Assembly: GCF_000715075.1 (NCBI RefSeq)
Contig: NC_134096.1
Location: 38,575,804-38,639,803 of the forward strand
Direction: 5' to 3'
Length of the DNA: 64,000 nucleotides
Source: Nicotiana tabacum
Taxonomy: Eukaryota > Streptophyta > Magnoliopsida > Solanales > Solanaceae
The position numbers and the translations under genes are program-made. This document shows, one piece after another, positions 32,520 through 43,824 of this stretch. Below the pieces are notes generated by a model, which had not been told where the DNA came from, did no database searches, and saw only the letters and a program-made list of their open reading frames with translations. How positions within the stretch are numbered: position 1 is the first letter of the stretch; each line of letters starts with the position of its first letter.

Positions 32520-34093
32520 TTGGACTCGTGAGTGGATGGGTGTTCGTATTTTGTGACTTTTGTCAGATTTCGAGATGTGGGTCGGCCGATTTGAGTCTAT
32601 TTCGGATTTTGACTTATAATTTCTTATTTTTCTTGTGGAATTGATTCTTTTAGCCTATATTAATTATATCATACTGCTTGTGGCTAGATTCGGGGCGTTT
32701 GGAGATTGATTTGATGGGCAACGGCATTGTAAAGTAGGATTTTGCATGGTTTGAGGTAATTAACAGTTTTTAATCTGGTCCTGAGGGTATGAAACCCCGA
32801 ATTATTGGATTGTGTGAGTATTTTGGAGGTGACACACATGCTATATGATGAGCGTGTGGGCGTGCACCGTAGGAATTGGGACTTGGTCCATTCTGTGAAA
32901 CTATAAGGTTGAATAACTTGTTGCTAGCTATATGCTCTCCCTGTGTTATAGAAATTTTAACGGCAAATCATGTTAGAAATCATGCTTAGACTATGTGATG
33001 GTGTTGTTGGGACCCGCAGAGGTCATGCACTTGTTGAATTACTTGCTAATTGCTGTCTTGTACTCGGTCACGATTTTACTTGCGTATTATATCTTAGCCT
33101 CTTCTTGATTCTTGTTGATACACTATGTTATCTTTGTTTGGGCTGATCTTTGTGATTTCCGAGAGACTAGAGAGGTTGATGACTGAGCGAGGTCGTGGGC
33201 CTGTTTGTGAGGTATTGTTACTATGGCACGTGAGTTGTCCATGCAACACGTGAGTTTTCCGTGCGGATTCACATATTGATACTATAGCACGTGAGTTGTC
33301 TGTGCGGATATAGCGCTTGGGCTGAAAGGAGCCCCTCCGGAGTATGCACACCCCCCAGTGAGCACATGTACCTATTGAGTGTGAGTATTGAGGGCTGAGA
33401 GCCGGGTGATTTGAGCTGTTGTGACGAGTTGAGTGACTGTTGCCTTGATAGGTTGTACTTGCTTTTTCATTTGTTGATGCACTTAGTTACTATCTGCCAT
33501 TATTGTGAAATTCCTGAAAGATTCTATATCTGAATTACCTGAACTTGAACTGTATAAAACTGAGTTGACTTAAACTGCCAGATTTGAAAGCATGTATATT
33601 CTTTGCTGGAACCATTGTAAATGAACTGTATTTGTATAGCTCGTCACTACCTACTCAGTTCCTTATTTATTTTATTACTTACCGAGTTGGTTGTACTCAT
33701 GCTACACCATTCACTTCGTGTGCAGATCCAGGTGTTCCCGGTCATAGCAGGTGTTGATATTTGAGCAGCTGATTTCGGAGACTATCGAGGTAGCTGCATG
33801 GAGTTCGCAAGCCTTGGCTCTCCTTCATTATCTTATTCTCATTTCAGTTCTTATTCCTTAGATCTTGTATTAGACTACTCTTGGTATAGATGCTCATGTA
33901 CTCAGTGACACCTGGATGCCGGGCTATTTGTTCGCACTTATGCTTTGGGTTTTACCCTATTTTTATGAAAGACTCCGATTATTTTAAATATATTAATTCA
34001 TTTCTGTTAAATGTTGAAAGTATTTTAGAGACGGCGACTTGCCTAGTATCACGATAATCACCATCACAACGGGTTAGGTTTTGGGTCGTGACA
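32520..34093 (+). repeat. 3' part of an I-type LTR, fused to the end of D
   Basis: From GGACTCGTGAGTGG to the terminus TTGGGTCGTGACA it follows the reverse of solo LTR I (47541-50478), for example GGAGCCCCTCCGGAGT at 33329-33344 against the reverse of 48414-48429. The 5' half, including any palindromic-word cluster, is missing. No target duplication is possible because the left side is a fusion. Confidence 0.7.
33227..33293. promoter_or_regulatory. Three G-boxes in an LTR
   Basis: CACGTG occurs at 33227, 33247 and 33288 in related contexts (CACGTGAGTTGTC or CACGTGAGTTTTC). G-boxes bind plant bZIP and bHLH factors. They sit in a short imperfect tandem repeat, so duplication explains the count. 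Confidence 0.5.
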
Positions 34094-34617
34094 CTAGAAC
34101 TGGTGTTTGATGTTGAATACAAGTTACACCCAGAAATGGTGTTTGATTTTGAAGCTCCGAAAATGGAGTTCCACTGGCAAAAATGGCGAAGGGCCGAGGG
34201 GATGGGTTCTGATAGCGGACAAAGGGGAAAATAGCCGATGAGGATTGGGGCAAAAATCTTGTAATTTCGTTGCACCTTGCTAGAATCTTTATCACCCATA
34301 ATTAATAGAAAACTCCATCATACAATGACGTAAGAATCCGACAGAGGGTTCTTTTTGTTTTCTGGCCAATTCTATGAACACTGCAGATCAGACAACGAAC
34401 AAAGAAAGCCTTCGATGGGGGACTGAGCGATGAAGTAGTTTTCTTTCGTTCGCCGGTGACAGAATTCAGTCGTAAAACCCAAAGAACGAACGAAGGAGAC
34501 GAGAGATTAATGAAGATGAGAGAAGAGAGTCAGTCCGTGTGCAGGGATTGAGAGTTGAGAGTTCAAAACTAGTTTTAAGAAAGAGGTCTTATAGAAACAC
34601 GTGAAATAAAGGTTGGA
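34094..34617 (-). other. Possible 5' fragment of a host gene (minus strand)
   Basis: This stretch resembles none of the LTRs. On the minus strand, 34600 to 34430 is very CT-rich (CTCTTCTCTCATCTTC-type), like a plant 5' untranslated leader. It is followed by AT-poorer sequence with an ATG at 34299 (minus strand) opening 106 codons of unrecognised protein (MGDKDSSKV...). That frame runs into the LTR boundary at 34093, so any gene is cut there. It could equally be an unknown repeat. Confidence 0.25.
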
Positions 34618-34740
34618 AAATGAAAAATAAGTAAATAAAAAATAAAAACTAATATTTGAGAAAAGAAATTAAAAAGAAAGAAAAACAAAAGTTAAAAGTA
34701 AATAAAAAATAAAAAGAAAAGACATTCAAAAAATAACCTG
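34618..34740. repeat. A/G-rich low-complexity stretch
   Basis: Simple runs of GAAAAATAAGTAAATAAA type. No gene or element is visible. Confidence 0.8.
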
Positions 34741-34925
34741 GTAATTACACCATGTAACTACCAGCAATTCTCAGCTCTCCCTTGAGAATTGCAGAGTGTA
34801 ATTACACCCCCTCAATTACACCGAATTACATGCTGATCAGGTTATTACTTGGTCATATAAACATTCCAACACTGTGTAATTACACCTAATTACACCCAAA
34901 TCCAATTACAGGGTGGCTTTCCAAA
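34741..34925. mobile_element. MITE-like patch with repeated TAATTACAC words
   Basis: TAATTACAC or its variants appear at least six times in 185 bp. A perfect 9-bp stem lies at 34765-34791 (CAATTCTCA, 9-base loop, TGAGAATTG). The end GGGTGGCTTTCCAAACATGC resembles ends of small plant DNA-transposon derivatives, but I could not find paired terminal repeats or a target duplication. Confidence 0.35.
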
Positions 34926-35400
34926 CATGCTCTTCTATGTTTGACCTAAATCAGTATTTACCAATCAGTAAGAGAAAAGACTGTTCGAAAAAATAGTGAT
35001 CATAGTATCTCAATAGGAAGCGTTCAGGTTCATGCTTATACTAAAATGAGATTAATTGTGCCTTAATTCCAAAATGATAACCGTAGGTTATTTATGAGAA
35101 TTATCAGCCCCACTTAATGTTTAGATCTCTCTATAATGTTAAGATTTTTTTTCTCTTGTAAAACACGATTTGTTCCTATGAGAAGAACAACACTACAGAA
35201 AAAGCTTTCTTCTTCTTTTCTTTGATCTCCTGGGTCATTTCCGCTCCTAGTTTTAGAGCTTGTTGTATCATGGAGGATATTTCTTAGCGGTGAAATATTC
35301 TTAAGGACGGTGTCTTTCGCATGCCTCAAGCTTTTAAAGAATTTCGTGAATATTTGTGGTATTTTCAATAATCTTAAGGATATTTTTTAATTCTGTTATC
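34926..35400. other. Unassigned AT-rich stretch before the copia-like scrap
   Basis: No frame or structural feature is supported. If the following scrap is a copia gag, this could be part of its LTR and leader, but no LTR ends were identified. Confidence 0.25.
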
Positions 35401-35568
35401 ATGAGGCACGGAAACGAACAAAATATCGTCGTTCTAGAAAACACCAATGTTGGAGACAATTCTGCCATTCCTAACCCTATACTACCGGTTCCTATTTTTG
35501 ATAAACCCTTCCCAAATGTATCCAAAGTTGATGTGTTTGCTGGAGGAAATCTTTGGATATGCCATTAA
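35401..35568 (+). pseudogene. Possible Ty1/copia gag N-terminus
   Basis: The frame from ATG 35401 includes PVPIFDKPFPNVSKVDVFAG, close to the 'PFPDVSKIEVFDG' style start of solanaceous copia gags. In intact copies it continues with a W-containing RRWQE-like stretch; here it stops after LWICH. Only about 55 residues are present, so this is a fragment at best. Confidence 0.4.
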
Positions 35569-36204
35569 TGTATTTCTTCATTTCTTATTTAAAGTAACAA
35601 AAATGTGGGACTGTAAACATATCATACTAGTGAAATATTTTTTCAAATATTTTGTAGATAGTATTTTTGGTGGAAGTTATCCAATGTTCCCGTGGCTATA
35701 TTTATTGTTTGGGAAAACTACTCAAATTCTCGGTCCATAAACAATTTCAACCAAAACTAGCCCAAAAACAAATACTTACCAGAAAATGCCCAAATGTCAT
35801 TTTACTCCAAACAATTTTCATTTAATGCAAGTTTTAAAGCATAGAGTGAGCTAAAGTGAGTTTCAGAGAATCATACACCTTAATTCGATTTAGAAATCAC
35901 TATTAAACGTTAGTTTGTTGGATTGAGTCGAAGGATTAAACTGAAAACGCCATGGAAAACCATTGAAGCTTGTTTAAGCTTGCATTTAAAATTTTGGATT
36001 TTCGAAATTGAAATTTATTTCGAATTGGTATTGTTGAAATAGATTTGGTACATCTTAAGGAATGTGAATCTCAATTTTTGGATGATTTGGTGGAGATTTT
36101 AGGTGGTTTGAATTGAAATTTGAGCGAAACTCGAAGTACACAAGATGAACATGGAAGAAGATTTATTATTTGTATCTCACTGTGTATATCTGTGTATCTT
36201 TTGT
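35569..36204. other. No gene seen
   Basis: AT-rich sequence without a supported frame. It ends in GTATATCTGTGTATC (36183-36197) just before an LTR start. Confidence 0.4.
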
Positions 36205-37696
36205 GGGACGACCCGATAGGTCGTTGTGATTACTAGCTTCTTTTTCTATGTTTTGAAAATTCTAATAGCTCAATTAGATGATTATTGACTTTGCGTACGT
36301 AGTCCGTGTTGATTTTCGGAAAGTTTTATATGTGAAATTTTAAAGAAAATGTGATTTTTGACTTTAAATGTGGCTAGAGTTGACCACGGTCAACGTTTTT
36401 GGTAAACGACATCGGATTAGTATTTTGACAATTTCGGTAAGTTCGTATAATATTTTTGGACTTGTACGCATATTTGGTTGGAGTCCTGGGAGACCCGAGG
36501 CCTTTTCGGCGCATTATGTGAGAAGTTGAAAATATGGGTTTTGAAGTTGAAAATTGTGACTTTTGATGATCGATTCTTGATATTTGATGTTATTTTAATG
36601 ATTTGAGATAACGTGCGAGTTTGTATGATTTTAATACACTTGTGTGAAAGTTCAAATTGGAACCCGAGCAGCTCGGGTGAGTTTCAGATGTCTTTCAGAT
36701 AATTTTGGCTAAGTTGAGAACTGCAGATGAACATCTAGTGCATGGTGAACCTGCAGGTGTGATGATGCGATAGATCATCTTATATTTTAGAACCTAATTC
36801 AGTATTTCGAGGTCCCAAAAACCTCATTTTAGCCTTACTCTATTTGCGTGCGCAGTCCGGGTGTTCTTCCGGAAGGCTTATATGTTAAAAATAATAAAAA
36901 TAAGATTTTTTGCCTTAGAAATTCATTTAAGTTGACTTCGGTCAACATTTTGAGTAAACGGACCCGGATCCATATTTTGACGGTACCAGTGGGTCTGTAT
37001 TGTAATTTGGGACCTAGGCGTATGCCCACAATCAAATTCGGAGGTCCCTAACCCGAGTTATTGATTTTTGTTGAAAATTAAAAGTTTGAAAGATTTATGA
37101 TATTTAAGAATCGACTAATATTTGAATTTATTGATACCGGGTCTGTATTTTTGTTCCGGAGCCCGGTACAGTTCCAATATAATATTTATGACTTGTTTGT
37201 AGAATTTGGTGAGAAACGGAGTTGATTTGACGTGATTCGGAAGTTCGGTTGTGAAAATAGAAGTTTTAAAGTCTTTTTAAAAATTTTCTTTGATTTGGTG
37301 TCCTATTCGTAGTTCTTGGCGTTATTTTGGTGTTTTGATCGCGCGAACGAGTTCGTATGATATTTTAGGACTTGTGTGCATGTTTGGTTTGGAGCCTCGA
37401 GGGTCGGGTGAGTTCCGGATAGGCTACAGAGTGAATTGGACTTAGAAAAATCTGGTGTTTTGCTGCAGCTGGTATTCTGGTGCGTTGTGCTTCGCGATCG
37501 CGAAGGGGATATGGGTTGGGGGAGGATTTTTCACTACGCGAATGCGAGACCATGGTCGTGAATGTGGAGCATTGGGGGGTTTGCTCTCCGCGAATGCGAC
37601 TTGTCATACGCGAACGCGTAGCTTTAGCTTGGCTGGGCAGGGGTCTTAAGGAGACTCTACGCGAACGCGAGCCCTGTCTCGCAAACGCGAAGGAGA
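36205..37696 (+). repeat. LTR fragments G (two related 5' segments)
   Basis: Begins TGTGGGACGACCCGATAGG, an LTR start of the same general type as F. The segment at 36290-36520 (TAGTCCGTG, GGTCAACGTTTTTGG, TTCGTATAATAT) repeats in diverged form at 36850-37050 (CAGTCCGGG, GGTCAACATTTTGAG). Two related LTR 5' parts therefore lie in tandem. The second carries a palindromic-word cluster and is cut at 37697 by another LTR start. Confidence 0.6.
37491..37692. repeat. Palindromic-word cluster, type TCGCGAACGCGA
   Basis: TTCGCGATCGCGAA, ACGCGAATGCGA, CCGCGAATGCGA, ACGCGAACGCGT, ACGCGAACGCGA and TCGCAAACGCGA lie within about 200 bp. Same word type as in elements H and J. Confidence 0.8.
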
Positions 37697-38395
37697 GTGT
37701 AACACCCCGAATAATTTCAAAGTAGTAAATTTGCAAAGAAAATAATGTTTCATGGTGCCGACCGCGGCTCGGACTTTTTGGGTTGAACAATGCACCGAAA
37801 AGTAAAGGAAATATTTTAATGGAAAAGTGCGTTTATGCGGTCCATTATGCGACCCCATAATTACTCTACGGGCCGCATAATGGCTGCAGAAGTGAGCAGG
37901 AGAGGGCCTTTCTGGAAGCAGCTATGCGGTTGACTATGCGACCGCATAACTGTTATGCGGTGCATTATGCGACCGCATAACAGTTATGCGGACAGTATAG
38001 TGACCGCATACACAGACAAATATTTGATCATTTTTGTCAGCGATTATGCGACCGATATGCGGTCCGCATATTCATTATGCGGTCGCATATGCGATCGCAG
38101 AACCGTTCCGGAGCTTCATTTTTCATTTTTCAAAACCCGACCCTATTTCGTTAAATACACTCTTTGGGCCATTTTTGAACTATAATCTTGTATTTCAGAG
38201 TGAGAGAGAGTGCCCTAGAGTGAGAAGGTGTTCTTCAATAATTGTTCTTCAATTCTTGCCCAAGTTTTGGAAGATTAAGAAGGGAAACTCACTAGGTCTT
38301 CATCCTAGAGGTAAGATTCTACACCCTAACCCTCACTTTCGAATTTTGTGTAGAATTGGATAATTAGCAAGATAATTTCGGGGCAGGAGGGTTGT
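37697..38395 (+). repeat. 5' fragment of another LTR (TGTAACACCCCG type)
   Basis: Starts TGTAACACCCCGAATAATT and contains its own palindromic cluster (37834-38100). It ends where H-type LTR sequence begins (GGGTTTGGCCATTTTTATC at 38399). It has replaced the 5' part of the left LTR of H. Confidence 0.6.
37834..38100. repeat. Palindromic-word cluster, type TATGCGGNCCGCATA
   Basis: TTATGCGG, ACCGCATAA, TATGCGGTCCGCATA and ATGCGGTCGCATAT recur more than ten times in about 265 bp. Several are perfect inverted repeats, for example TATGCGGTCCGCATA around 38056-38070. Confidence 0.85.
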
Positions 38396-39033
38396 TTATT
38401 TACATGCAGGGTTTGGCCATTTTTATCAAAACTTGAGTTTGGGAGCTCGGATTTGGACGAGATTTTGGCGGATTTTCAGAGACATCGATTGGGTAATGAT
38501 TCTACGATTTTTATTATTATATACCAGTGGGCCTGACCTGACCTCGTCACTACTCGATCGAGGTTAGGCTCGACTCTTACTGGGTACCGCTGTGGTGTAC
38601 TCACGCACTTTCCTGCACTATTTTTTTTTCGTGTGCAGATCCAGATCCCTTTTACCAGCCTCATCCTTAGTTGCAGTTGTTGCTGTTTCGGAGAACTTCA
38701 AGGTACATCTACCCGCACCCGCAGATCCTCGGAGTCCTCCTCTATCCCCCTATGTTCATTTTTTCCTCTTTCTGTAAAAATGAAGTATAGAACAGTTAAG
38801 ACTTCTTAGTAGCTTGTGAGTTGCGGGTTTTCGAGTTTTGGGAATTGTTTCGTACATTTCAAAGGTGATAATTGTATATGCCGAGTGACATTCAGTTGCT
38901 TATTAAATATTTGTTTTTGTTAGTGGTTTATGTTCAAGTTTTTATCTCATTTCTGCAAAGTGTTAGGCTTACCTAGTTGTAGAGACTAGGTGCCGTCACG
39001 ACAACTCACGGAGGGATGAATTGGGTCATGACA
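38396..39033 (+). repeat. 5' LTR remnant of element H
   Basis: Follows the 3' LTR from 45171 to about 45267 (GATTCTAC), then jumps to about 46325 (TTTTTATTATTATATAC), omitting some 1057 bp that include the 48-bp tandem repeat. It ends GGGTCATGACA at 39033. The part before 38396 belongs to a different LTR. Confidence 0.85.
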
Positions 39034-39035
39034 AG

Positions 39036-39049
39036 TTTTTATTAGAGAT
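39036..39049 (+). promoter_or_regulatory. Degenerate primer binding site of element H
   Basis: TTTTATTAGAGATA stands where TTGGTATCAGAGC would be expected, two bases after the LTR. It is too mutated to pair well. Confidence 0.5.
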
Positions 39050-39237
39050 ATAGGGTCATAGGAGTCATGATAAACACGCCGGTTTATTACAGTCTCACAT
39101 ATCGGTATGGAGACATCTGTACTTATCTTCGGGAGGCTATGGAACTGTTAGAAATAAACATACTTCTTTTGATTCCTTGTCGTGCGAGTTATTGGCATCA
39201 AATTCTAAAAATTCTCTATTCTATTCTTTTCTCACAG

Positions 39238-40640
39238 ATGGTGAGGACCCGTACCGGAGGATCTGACGACCAGGCACCCGTGCCCCCTGCTAACGCTGCC
39301 GATGTTGTGGCCGGGGTAGAGTACGGCCACGCGGTGCAGCCAAAGCACCCATGCGAGCTACGACAGAGGAGCCCCCAGCAGTTCTTGCTGGAGGACACGC
39401 ACCGGAGGTTCCTATTGCTGTACTAGCCCTCCAGGAGACTCTAGCCCAGTTCATGAGCATGTTCAGCACCTTAGCTCAGGTTGGATTGATTCCGTTAGCT
39501 CCCGCCACATCTCAGGTCGGGGGTGGGGCATAGACTCCCGCAGCCCACACTCCTGAGCAGAAGGTCCAGGTTGATCAGGCCCCAGAGTTCATTCCTATAC
39601 CACCGGTGGCCCCGATTCAGCATGAGACTAGGACATCCGCTTCTAAGGTGGAGCAGCTCAGACTTGAGAGGTACAAGAAGTACCACCCACCTACCTTCAG
39701 TGGATTGGTTACAGATGATGCTCAGGGTTTTCTGGAGGAGTGTCATCATATTCTCTGTACTATGGGCATAGCGGAGACGAGTGGGGTTTCTTTTACCACT
39801 TTCCCGCTTAGAGGAGCAACCTATCAGTGGTGGCGTGCTTATGAGTTGAGTAGTCCAGATGAGGCAGCTTCACTTACATGGACTCAGTTCTCGGACATGT
39901 TTTTGAGAGAGAGTATGTCCCTCTGAGCCTTAGGGACTCATGGCGTATCGAATTTGAGCAGCTGCGCCAAGGTGCTATGACTGTGTCAGAGTATGCAGTG
40001 CGCTGCAGTGATTTGGCCCAAAAATGCACCGACCTTGGTTGCGACAGTTCGAGAAAGGGTTCGACGATTTATTGAGGGACTCCACCCCAGTATCAGGATT
40101 AGTATGGTCAGGGAGCTGGAGATGGACATTTCTTACCAGCAGGTTGTGAGTATTGCTTGGAGATTGGAGGGCATGCTTGCCCGGGACCGAGAGGAGAGAG
40201 AGGGCAAGAAGTCTCGAGAGACTGGTTCTTATTCTGGAGCTCGTGCCCCATCAGCTCTCCATGGTAGGGGTTATGTGGGTCGCCCCATTCATTTAGCTCT
40301 TCGAGCTGCCAGTGGTTCTAGCCCCTTCTAGGCCCCAGGAGCCTTATTATGCACCGCCAATATCTAGTGTGCCTCCTGCTCCGGGTAATTTTAGCGGCCG
40401 GTCCAGCAGACCTGGCCCGAGTTAGTCACAGCAGCCACACCCTCCGAAGGGTTGTTTTGAGTGTGGCGACACCTGCCATATGGTGAGGGATTGTCCCAGA
40501 CTTAGGAGGGTTGCACCTCCACAGACTTCTCAGCCACCACGTGCTGCACCGGGTCGTCAAGCTATGATTCCAGCATCAACTACCGCCCCACCTGCTCAGC
40601 CAGCTCGAGGTGGAGGTCGGGGAGGTCGAGGTTGCCCTAT
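39238..40640 (+). pseudogene. gag of element H
   Basis: Begins MVRTRTGGSDDQAP at 39238. Frame changes occur near 39350, 39530, 39890 and 40010, with a stop at 39530. Capsid landmarks: HPPTFSG (39684 on), GATYQWWRAYE, DSWRIEFEQLRQGAMTVSEY and a C-terminal WRLEGMLARDREERE. After another break (40331) comes a zinc knuckle C-FE-C-GDTC-H-MVRD-C (40453-40494), which matches CX2CX4HX4C. A G/R-rich tail follows. Non-functional because of the frameshifts. Confidence 0.88.
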
Positions 40641-41277
40641 AGGGGGAGGCCAGGCCAGGTATTATGCTCTTCCAGCCCGTACAGACGCAGTTGCTTCCAA
40701 CTCTGTCATTACAGATTTTGTTCCAGTCTGTCATAGAGATGCGTCAGTATTATTTGACCCAGGCTCTACGTATTCATATGTGTCCTCTTATTTTGCCCAC
40801 ATTTACGCGTATCTCAGGATTCTTTGAGTTCCCCTGTTTATGTGTCTACTCCTGTGGGAGATTCTCTTATTGTGGACCGTGTGTATCGATCGTGTTTGAT
40901 TGCAATTAGTGGTTTTGAGACCAGAGCCGACTTAGTATTACTAATCACGGTAGATTTTGATGTTATCTTGGGCATGGACTGGTTGTCGCCACATTATGCT
41001 ATTCTTGATTGTCGCGCTAAGACTGTGACATTGGCTATTCCAGGCTTACCGCGATTAGAATGGAGAGGTACCTTAGAGTATACTCCCCGCAGAGTTATTT
41101 CATTTCTTAATGCTCAACGAATGGTTGAGAAGGGGTGCGACGCGTATTTAGCTTATGTGAGTGATGTCAGTATTGATAACCCTACAGTTGAGTCAGTTCC
41201 AACAGCGAGGGATTTCCCAAATGTGTTTCCCGGATAGAGATATTGATTTCGGCATTGATTTGTTGCCGGGCACTCAG
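40641..41277 (+). pseudogene. Aspartic protease region of element H
   Basis: The active-site loop VLFDPGSTYSYVS (Asp codon 40756-40758) is of the D-P-G-S form usual in Tekay-type elements. A frame change near 40815 is followed by an open part with VILGMDWLSPHYAILDC (40965 on) and RDFPNVFPG, ending at a TAG (41235-41237). Compared with element J, about 30 bp are missing after the FPNVFPG segment. Confidence 0.88.
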
Positions 41278-42030
41278 CCCATCTCTATTCCTCCATACCG
41301 TATGGCTCCTCCTGAGTTAAAGGAGCAGTTGTAGGAGTTGCTTGATAAGAGCTTCATTCGGCCTAGTGTGTCACCTTGGGGTGCTCCTGTCTTCTTTGTG
41401 AAGAAAAAGGATGGTTCTATGCTTATGTGTATTGATTATCGCCAGTTGAACAAACTCATAGTGAAGAACAGGTATCCCTTGCCTCGTATTGATGACCTAT
41501 TTGATCAGCTACAGAGTGCCAAAGTATTTTCCAAGATTGACTTGCGTTCAGGTTATCATCAGTTGAAGATTCGGGAGCCAGATATCCCGAAGACTGCTTT
41601 TCGGACTCGGTATGGCCATTATGAGTTCCTTGTGATGTCATTTGAGCTGACCAATGCCCCAACAACCTTTATGCACTTGATGCACAGTGTGTTCCGACCC
41701 TATATTGATTCTTTCGTCATCGTATTCAATAATGACATTCTAGTGTATTCCCGGACTCGGGAGGATCATGAGTAGCACCCGAGGATAGTGCTTCAGACTT
41801 TGAGAGAAAAGAAGTTGTATGCAAAGTTCTTAAAATGTGAGTTCTGGTTAGATTGTGTGGAATTCTTGGGTCATATTGTGTCGATTAAGGGGATCAAGGT
41901 AGATCCAAAGAAGTTGAAAGAAGTGCAGAGTTGGCCCAGACCGTCCTCAACAACAGAGATCCGGAGCTTCCTTGGTTTGGCAAGGTATTACCGTCGGTTT
42001 GATTTTCTTCTATTCCAGCACCTATGACCA
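41278..42030 (+). pseudogene. Reverse transcriptase of element H
   Basis: Visible motifs: [45 protein letters not shown] and [13 protein letters not shown]. The catalytic box reads FNNDIL (41725-41742) where element J has FIDDIL, so Ile and the first Asp are both changed to Asn by single-base changes. A TAG follows at 41773-41775. The thumb ([31 protein letters not shown]) lies at 41860-42000, where the frame breaks again. Inactive. Confidence 0.92.
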
Positions 42031-42409
42031 AGCTGACCCAGAAGGGTGCTCCGTTCAGGTGGACAGAGGAGTGTGAGGAGAGCTTTCAGAATCTCAAGAC
42101 AGCTTTGACTACAGCCCCAGTATTGGTATTGTCTTCAGGTTCGGGGTCTTATATAGTTTATTGTGATGCGTCGTGAGTTGGCCTCGGCGCGGTGTTGATG
42201 CAGGACCATAGGGTGATTGCCTACTCGTCCAAATAACTAAAGGTGCATGAAAATAACTATCATGTCCATGTCCTTGAGCTAGCAGCTATTGTTCATGCCT
42301 TAAAGATTTGGAGGCATTATTTGTATGGTGTTCCTTGTGAGATTTACACCGATCACCGAAGTTTGCAGCATCTATTCAAGCAGAAAGATCTTAATTTGCG
42401 TCATAAGAG
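42031..42409 (+). pseudogene. RNase H of element H
   Basis: Reads [32 protein letters not shown], stop, [29 protein letters not shown] and [13 protein letters not shown] in one frame. In-frame stops replace residues at about 42174 and 42234 and end it near 42414. The Asp of YCDAS, Glu of LELAAIV and Asp of YTDHRS are the catalytic set. Confidence 0.85.
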
Positions 42410-43824
42410 GTGTTAGAGCTGCTTAAGGATTATGACATTACCATTTTGTACCATCCCGGGAAGGCCAATGTGGTGGCCGATGCTTTGAGTCGACGTGCAG
42501 AGAGTTTGGGGAGTTTAGCATATCTACCAGTAGCAGAGAGGCCTATGGCATTTGATGTTCAGGCCTTACCCAGCCAGTTTGTGAGATTGGATATTTCTGA
42601 GCCGATTCGAGTATTGGCTTATGTGGTCTCTTGGTTTTCTCTTTATGATCGTATCAGGGAGTGTCAGTATGATGACCCCCATCAGCTTGTCCTTAAGGAC
42701 ACGGTCCAGCACGGTGATTCTAAGAAGGTCACTATTGGGGAGGATGGTGCATTGAGGATGCAAGGAAAGTTATGTGTGCCCAATATGGACGGTTTGCATG
42801 AGTTGATTCACACATGAGACTCACAGCTCATGGTACTCCATTCATTCGGGTGCCGCGAAGATGTATCAGGACCTAAGGGAGAATTATTGGTGGAGGAGAA
42901 TGAAGAAGGACATTATTAGTGGCTAGATGTCTAAATTGCCAGCAAGTGAAGTATGAGCATCAGCGACCGGGTGGGTTGCTTCAGAAGATAGATATTCTAG
43001 AATGAAAATGGGAGTGGATCACTATGGACTTCGTTGTTGGACTCCCACGGACTCAGCAGAAGTTTGATACAGTTTGGGTGATTGTGGACAGGCTGACCAA
43101 GTCAGCTCATTTCATTCCTATGATGACTACCTATTCTTCCGAGCAGCTGGCTCGAATTTACATTCGTGAGATTGTCAGACTTCATGGTGTACCGGTATCT
43201 ATCATCTCTGACTGGGGCACACAGTTTACATCGTGGTTCTGGAGAGCCGCACATGAAGAGTTGGGTACTCGGGTGGAGTTGAGCATAACTTTTCACCCTC
43301 AGACGGAGGGGCAGTCCGAGCGCACAATTCAGATTCTTGAGGATATGCTCTGTGCGTGTGTGATGGAGTTTGGAGGTTCTTGGGATCAGTTCTTGACACT
43401 TGCGGAGTTTGCCTACAATAACAGTTATCAGTCCAGCATTCAGATGGCACCGTATGAGGCTTTGTATGGTAGGCGGTGTCGGTCCCCAGTGGGTTAGTTC
43501 GAGCCGGGCGAGGCCAGATTATTGGGTATGGACTTGGTTCAAGATGCCTTGGAGAAGGTAAAGGTGATTTAGGATAGACTTCACATAGCCCAGTCCAGAC
43601 AGAAGAGGTTTGCGGACCGGAAGGTTCGCGATGTTGCATTCATAGTTGGAGAGTGGGTCCTGCTTCGGGTTTCGCCTATGAAGGGCATTATGAGGTTCGG
43701 AAAGAGAGGCAAGCTGAGCCCAAGGTTTATTGGCACCTTTGAGGTGTTGCGTTGAGTTGGGGAGGTTGCTTATGAGCTTACCATACCTCCCAGTCTAGCA
43801 GGTGTTCATCCGGTATTACATGTT
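42410..43824 (+). pseudogene. Integrase of element H
   Basis: Starts with the RNase H-integrase linker (ITILYHPGKANVVADALSRR, 42435 on), then a broken zinc finger (His-His around 42800-42860, CLNCQQ near 42930). The catalytic core is open at 43024-43497: Asp in MDFVVGLP (43027), Asp in ISDWGTQFTS (43210) and Glu in GQSERTIQ (43318), with 35 residues between the last two. A TAG at 43495-43497 interrupts it. The C-terminal part has GTFEVL in place of the usual GPF motif near 43731. Confidence 0.9.

Noticed and set aside
37491..38100. CRISPR-like spaced palindromic repeats
   Set aside because: Spacing is irregular, repeats are short and in both orientations, and the context is a plant LTR. Not a CRISPR array.
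43226..43639. 137-codon minus-strand frame
   Set aside because: Exactly antisense to the integrase of H. A shadow frame.
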